Positions 61,069 to 64,000 of a stretch of 64,000 nt of DNA are shown in pieces. The stretch lies in contig MWOY01000109.1 of the NCBI GenBank assembly GCA_002026015.1, positions 1 through 64,000 of the forward strand, written 5' to 3'. The notes below the pieces were generated by a model. The model saw only the letters and a list, made by a program, of their open reading frames with translations. It did no database searches and was not told where the DNA came from. This DNA is from Prochlorococcus sp. HOT208_60m_808G21. GTDB lineage: Bacteria; Cyanobacteriota; Cyanobacteriia; PCC-6307; Cyanobiaceae. How positions within the stretch are numbered: position 1 is the stretch's first letter; each line of letters starts with the position of its first letter. Made by a program: the position numbers and the translations under genes.

Positions 61069-61743
61069 CTAAAAGTTTTTATTTTTTTCTGTAGACATCT
61101 TTGATTGTATTCTTTTTGCTTCTTTGATCATTTCTTTGCCATCAAATAAGTAATTATCTACGTATCCTTGTGTGTATCTATCAAATTCTGATAGCGCATC
61201 TTTAACTTGTGAAAAACAATGATAAAGATCGAGGCCTAAAGCTGAAATAGACTTTGGAACTATTTTTTTTTTATAAATTTTTTCAACTTTTTCTATTTTC
61301 TTTTGTGAAAGTAAAATATAACTGCAAAAATTATCCATTAGTTCGTCATCATATGGATCCGCAGATAGTTCTTTTATTTCGTTATTCAAAGGTTTAATGA
61401 TTTGACTAATTAATCTATTAATCGGAATATAAATTTCTTTAATCCATGTTTCAACTTCTTTGTCCTTAATTGAAGAATTATGTTTTTTTGAATTAAATTT
61501 CTCTTCCCAATTTTCATTTAATGAATCAAATGATGAGCTGGAAAAGGAAAAACTGCTATCGTATTGTTTCTTTTTGATAGGGTCATTTAGAGTTTCCCAG
61601 GCATTTTGTATCGCAAGAAATCGTTCTTTCTTGCCGCCTGCATCTGGATGATGTTGCTTAACTAAAGAGCGATATGAAGATTTAATTTCACTTATGGTTG
61701 CATTTTGTTTGAGACCTAATTCTTCATATAAATTTTTTTCCAT
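61069..61743 (-). CDS. DnaJ (J-domain) protein
   Basis: LYEELGLKQNATISEIKSSYRSLVKQHHPDAGG. Confidence 0.92.
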   Translation of the reverse strand: MEKNLYEELGLKQNATISEIKSSYRSLVKQHHPDAGGKKERFLAIQNAWETLNDPIKKKQYDSSFSFSSSSFDSLNENWEEKFNSKKHNSSIKDKEVETWIKEIYIPINRLISQIIKPLNNEIKELSADPYDDELMDNFCSYILLSQKKIEKVEKIYKKKIVPKSISALGLDLYHCFSQVKDALSEFDRYTQGYVDNYLFDGKEMIKEAKRIQSKMSTEKNKNF

Positions 61744-61759
61744 CTTTATAAATTATGCA

Positions 61760-62728
61760 TTAAAGATAACCATCTTTTCTGGCTTGAATTGAAGTATTAG
61801 ATTCAAACATTGCTGTTGATAAATATCTTTCTCCAAAACTTGGAAGAATAACTATCAATCTTTTATTCATTAGTTCTTTTCTTTTGCCGATTTTTATAGT
61901 TGCTGCTAAAGCTGCACCGCTGCTGATGCCAGATAAAAGGCCTTCCAATCTAGCTAATAAACGCCCATAATAAAATGCTTCATCGTCATCTATTTTTATA
62001 ATTTCATCAATTAATTTTGTATTAAGAACTTTTGGTACAAAACCCGCGCCAATTCCTTGAATCGAATGAGATCCTGCTTTTTCTCCGGAAATCACAGCAC
62101 TTTTTTTGGGCTCTACGGCATAAATTTTGCAATTTGGATTAACTTTTTTCAAAAAACGTGCACAACCAGTAATTGTTCCTCCTGTCCCTACTCCTGTAAC
62201 TAGTCCATCTAAATTGTTATTGGATTGGGACCATATTTCTTGAGCCGTCGTTCTTTCATGAATATCTGGATTAGCAAAGTTTTCAAACTGATTAAATTGA
62301 TAGCTATTTGCAATGGTTGAAGACAACTCATTAGCTAAATCTAAAGCTCCTTTCATTCCGTCTTTCCCAGGTGTTAGCTGTAATTCAGCTCCATATGCTC
62401 TCAACATTGCCCTTCTCTCAATACTCATCGTATCCGGCATAGTTAATATCAATTTATAGCCTTTTGCTGCGGCAACCATTGCTAATGCGATGCCAGTATT
62501 TCCACTAGTTGCTTCAATTAACGTTGTTTTATCTGGTGTTATCAATCCTTCTTCTTCAGCTTTACATAACATTGAATAAGCGATCCGATCCTTAACAGAT
62601 GCTGATGGATTGAAACTTTCTAGTTTGGCTATTATTTCTGGATAACAATCAAAATACTTTCTGATTCGATTTAATTTAACTAATGGGGTATTTCCAACTA
62701 GAGAAGTTATATCATTTGCTATTTCCAT
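61760..62728 (-). CDS. cysK: Cysteine synthase A
   Basis: IANDITSLVGNTPLVKLNRI, NPSASVKDRIA, EATSGNTGIALA, GTGGTITGCARFL. Confidence 0.97.
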   Translation of the reverse strand: MEIANDITSLVGNTPLVKLNRIRKYFDCYPEIIAKLESFNPSASVKDRIAYSMLCKAEEEGLITPDKTTLIEATSGNTGIALAMVAAAKGYKLILTMPDTMSIERRAMLRAYGAELQLTPGKDGMKGALDLANELSSTIANSYQFNQFENFANPDIHERTTAQEIWSQSNNNLDGLVTGVGTGGTITGCARFLKKVNPNCKIYAVEPKKSAVISGEKAGSHSIQGIGAGFVPKVLNTKLIDEIIKIDDDEAFYYGRLLARLEGLLSGISSGAALAATIKIGKRKELMNKRLIVILPSFGERYLSTAMFESNTSIQARKDGYL

Positions 62729-62874
62729 GAAATTATTTTTTAAAATTCAAAATAAAATCTCCTTCATCCATAATAATTGTATTTAAAGATCTTTTATATA
62801 ATTTTCTCAAAAGAATTTAATTTAAATAACTTCCTGCTGAAAAATATTTAGTAATATAAGAGGTAGTTTTTATT

Positions 62875-63153
62875 ATGATTATGTATTCGTTGGAACTAAG
62901 TCTGAGATATTCACCTTTTCCACTTTCAATTCAGAAGAAAGAATTTGATGTTGTTAAAGGAATTTATGAAGAAATAAAAAGTTCTATGAATGAAACTTTA
63001 GAATCATCACACTTGATCGAATTAAGGTGTGACAAAGTGCAAGATAAATTAATTGCTGTAAGAGCTAAAGAAATAATTTCCGTTCAGATATATGAAAAAT
63101 CTTCAGTAGCAGGAGGAGCTAAAAGACCAGGATTTTCTCTCAACATAGATTAA
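62875..63153 (+). CDS. Conserved cyanobacterial hypothetical protein
   Basis: YSLELSLRYSPFPLSIQKKEFDVVKGIYEEIKSSMN; start at 62875 or 62881. Confidence 0.75.
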   Translation: MIMYSLELSLRYSPFPLSIQKKEFDVVKGIYEEIKSSMNETLESSHLIELRCDKVQDKLIAVRAKEIISVQIYEKSSVAGGAKRPGFSLNID

Positions 63154-63161
63154 TAGAATTA

Positions 63162-63836
63162 ATGCTAGATTCCTTTGAAAATGAAATACCTCATATTAAC
63201 TTCAAAGATGTTTCTTTTTCATATCCTGGAGAAAAAGAAAATTTGATTTTTAAATGTAATTTATCAATAAAAAACCATGGATTTTGGATGGTCGTAGGTA
63301 AAAACGGGAGCGGAAAAAGTACTCTTTTAAAATTAATTAATGGAATAATCAAACCCAAAAATGGTGTAATCTATTCTAATGCAAATATTGGCATGGTGTT
63401 TCAAAACCCTGATCATCAAATATTGATGCCAAATTGTAGGAGTGAACTTCTGATTAATATTAATCAGAATATAAGTCAAAATGAAATTAATAAAAAAATT
63501 GAATATGTACTTGATCAGGTAGGAATGACTGGTTTTGAAAAAAGGCCAGTTCATACTTTGAGCGGTGGACAAAAACAACGCTTAACTATTGCAAGCGCGC
63601 TGATTAGTAATAGAAATTTTATTCTTTTAGATGAGCCTACAGCGTTACTTGATCAAACTAGTCAATTAAAAGTTTTACAAACTATTAAAAATCTTACAAG
63701 TGACCATAAAAAACCTTTATCGGCTTTGTGGATTACTCATCGTTATGAAGAATTAACTTATGCTGATGCAGTAGCAGAGTTGAAAAATGGTTTTTTAACT
63801 AGTTGGCAAGAACCATCAAAATTTCAATATAATTAA
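63162..63836 (+). CDS. CbiO/ECF-type ABC transporter ATP-binding protein
   Basis: VGKNGSGKSTLLKLINGIIKPKNG, MVFQNPDHQ, LSGGQKQRLTIASALISNRNFILLDEPTALLD. Confidence 0.92.
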   Translation: MLDSFENEIPHINFKDVSFSYPGEKENLIFKCNLSIKNHGFWMVVGKNGSGKSTLLKLINGIIKPKNGVIYSNANIGMVFQNPDHQILMPNCRSELLININQNISQNEINKKIEYVLDQVGMTGFEKRPVHTLSGGQKQRLTIASALISNRNFILLDEPTALLDQTSQLKVLQTIKNLTSDHKKPLSALWITHRYEELTYADAVAELKNGFLTSWQEPSKFQYN

Positions 63837-63885
63837 CTCTTGTACTTGTCATAAGGTACTTTAAAGAGCTAAATTCATTCTATAT

Positions 63886-63957
<72 letters not shown>

Positions 63958-63978
63958 TTCAATAACGGGTTCATAAGA

Positions 63979-64000
63979 CTTCAAGTTAATTTACTTGAGG
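63979..64000 (+). terminator. Candidate hairpin after tRNA-Asn, truncated by window end
   Basis: CTTCAAGT-TAATTT-ACTTGAGG inverted repeat; any T-tract is outside the window. Confidence 0.35.

Overview
This is an AT-rich, densely packed window with minimal intergenic DNA. Gene content and order (SufBCDS operon, Hli/HLIP proteins, PsbX, Ycf66, NdhO, CRR7, zeta-carotene desaturase CrtQ, DUF3120, DUF751, DUF2973, DUF4346) point to a streamlined marine picocyanobacterium, most likely a high-light Prochlorococcus. About 70 features are supported: mostly housekeeping and photosynthesis genes, two tRNAs (Leu with anticodon AAG, Asn GTT), and several small ORFs absent from the supplied ORF track. I saw no CRISPR array, transposon, prophage or rRNA. 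The items most worth a second look are: a stand-alone, apparently active-site-degenerate LigD 3'-phosphoesterase-like protein; a Nif11-leader-like small protein that ends right after a Gly-Gly with no core peptide, inside a cluster of small unknown genes; a tandem PTPS protein with one degenerate half, coupled to a RibD_C-type reductase; a frameshifted DUF512/PDZ radical-SAM gene; a tiny twin-CX3C protein; a small unknown gene where SufR is normally found; and a tRNA-Leu with an A34 anticodon. None amounts to a demonstrated new system. All family calls come from reading the sequence, with no database search.
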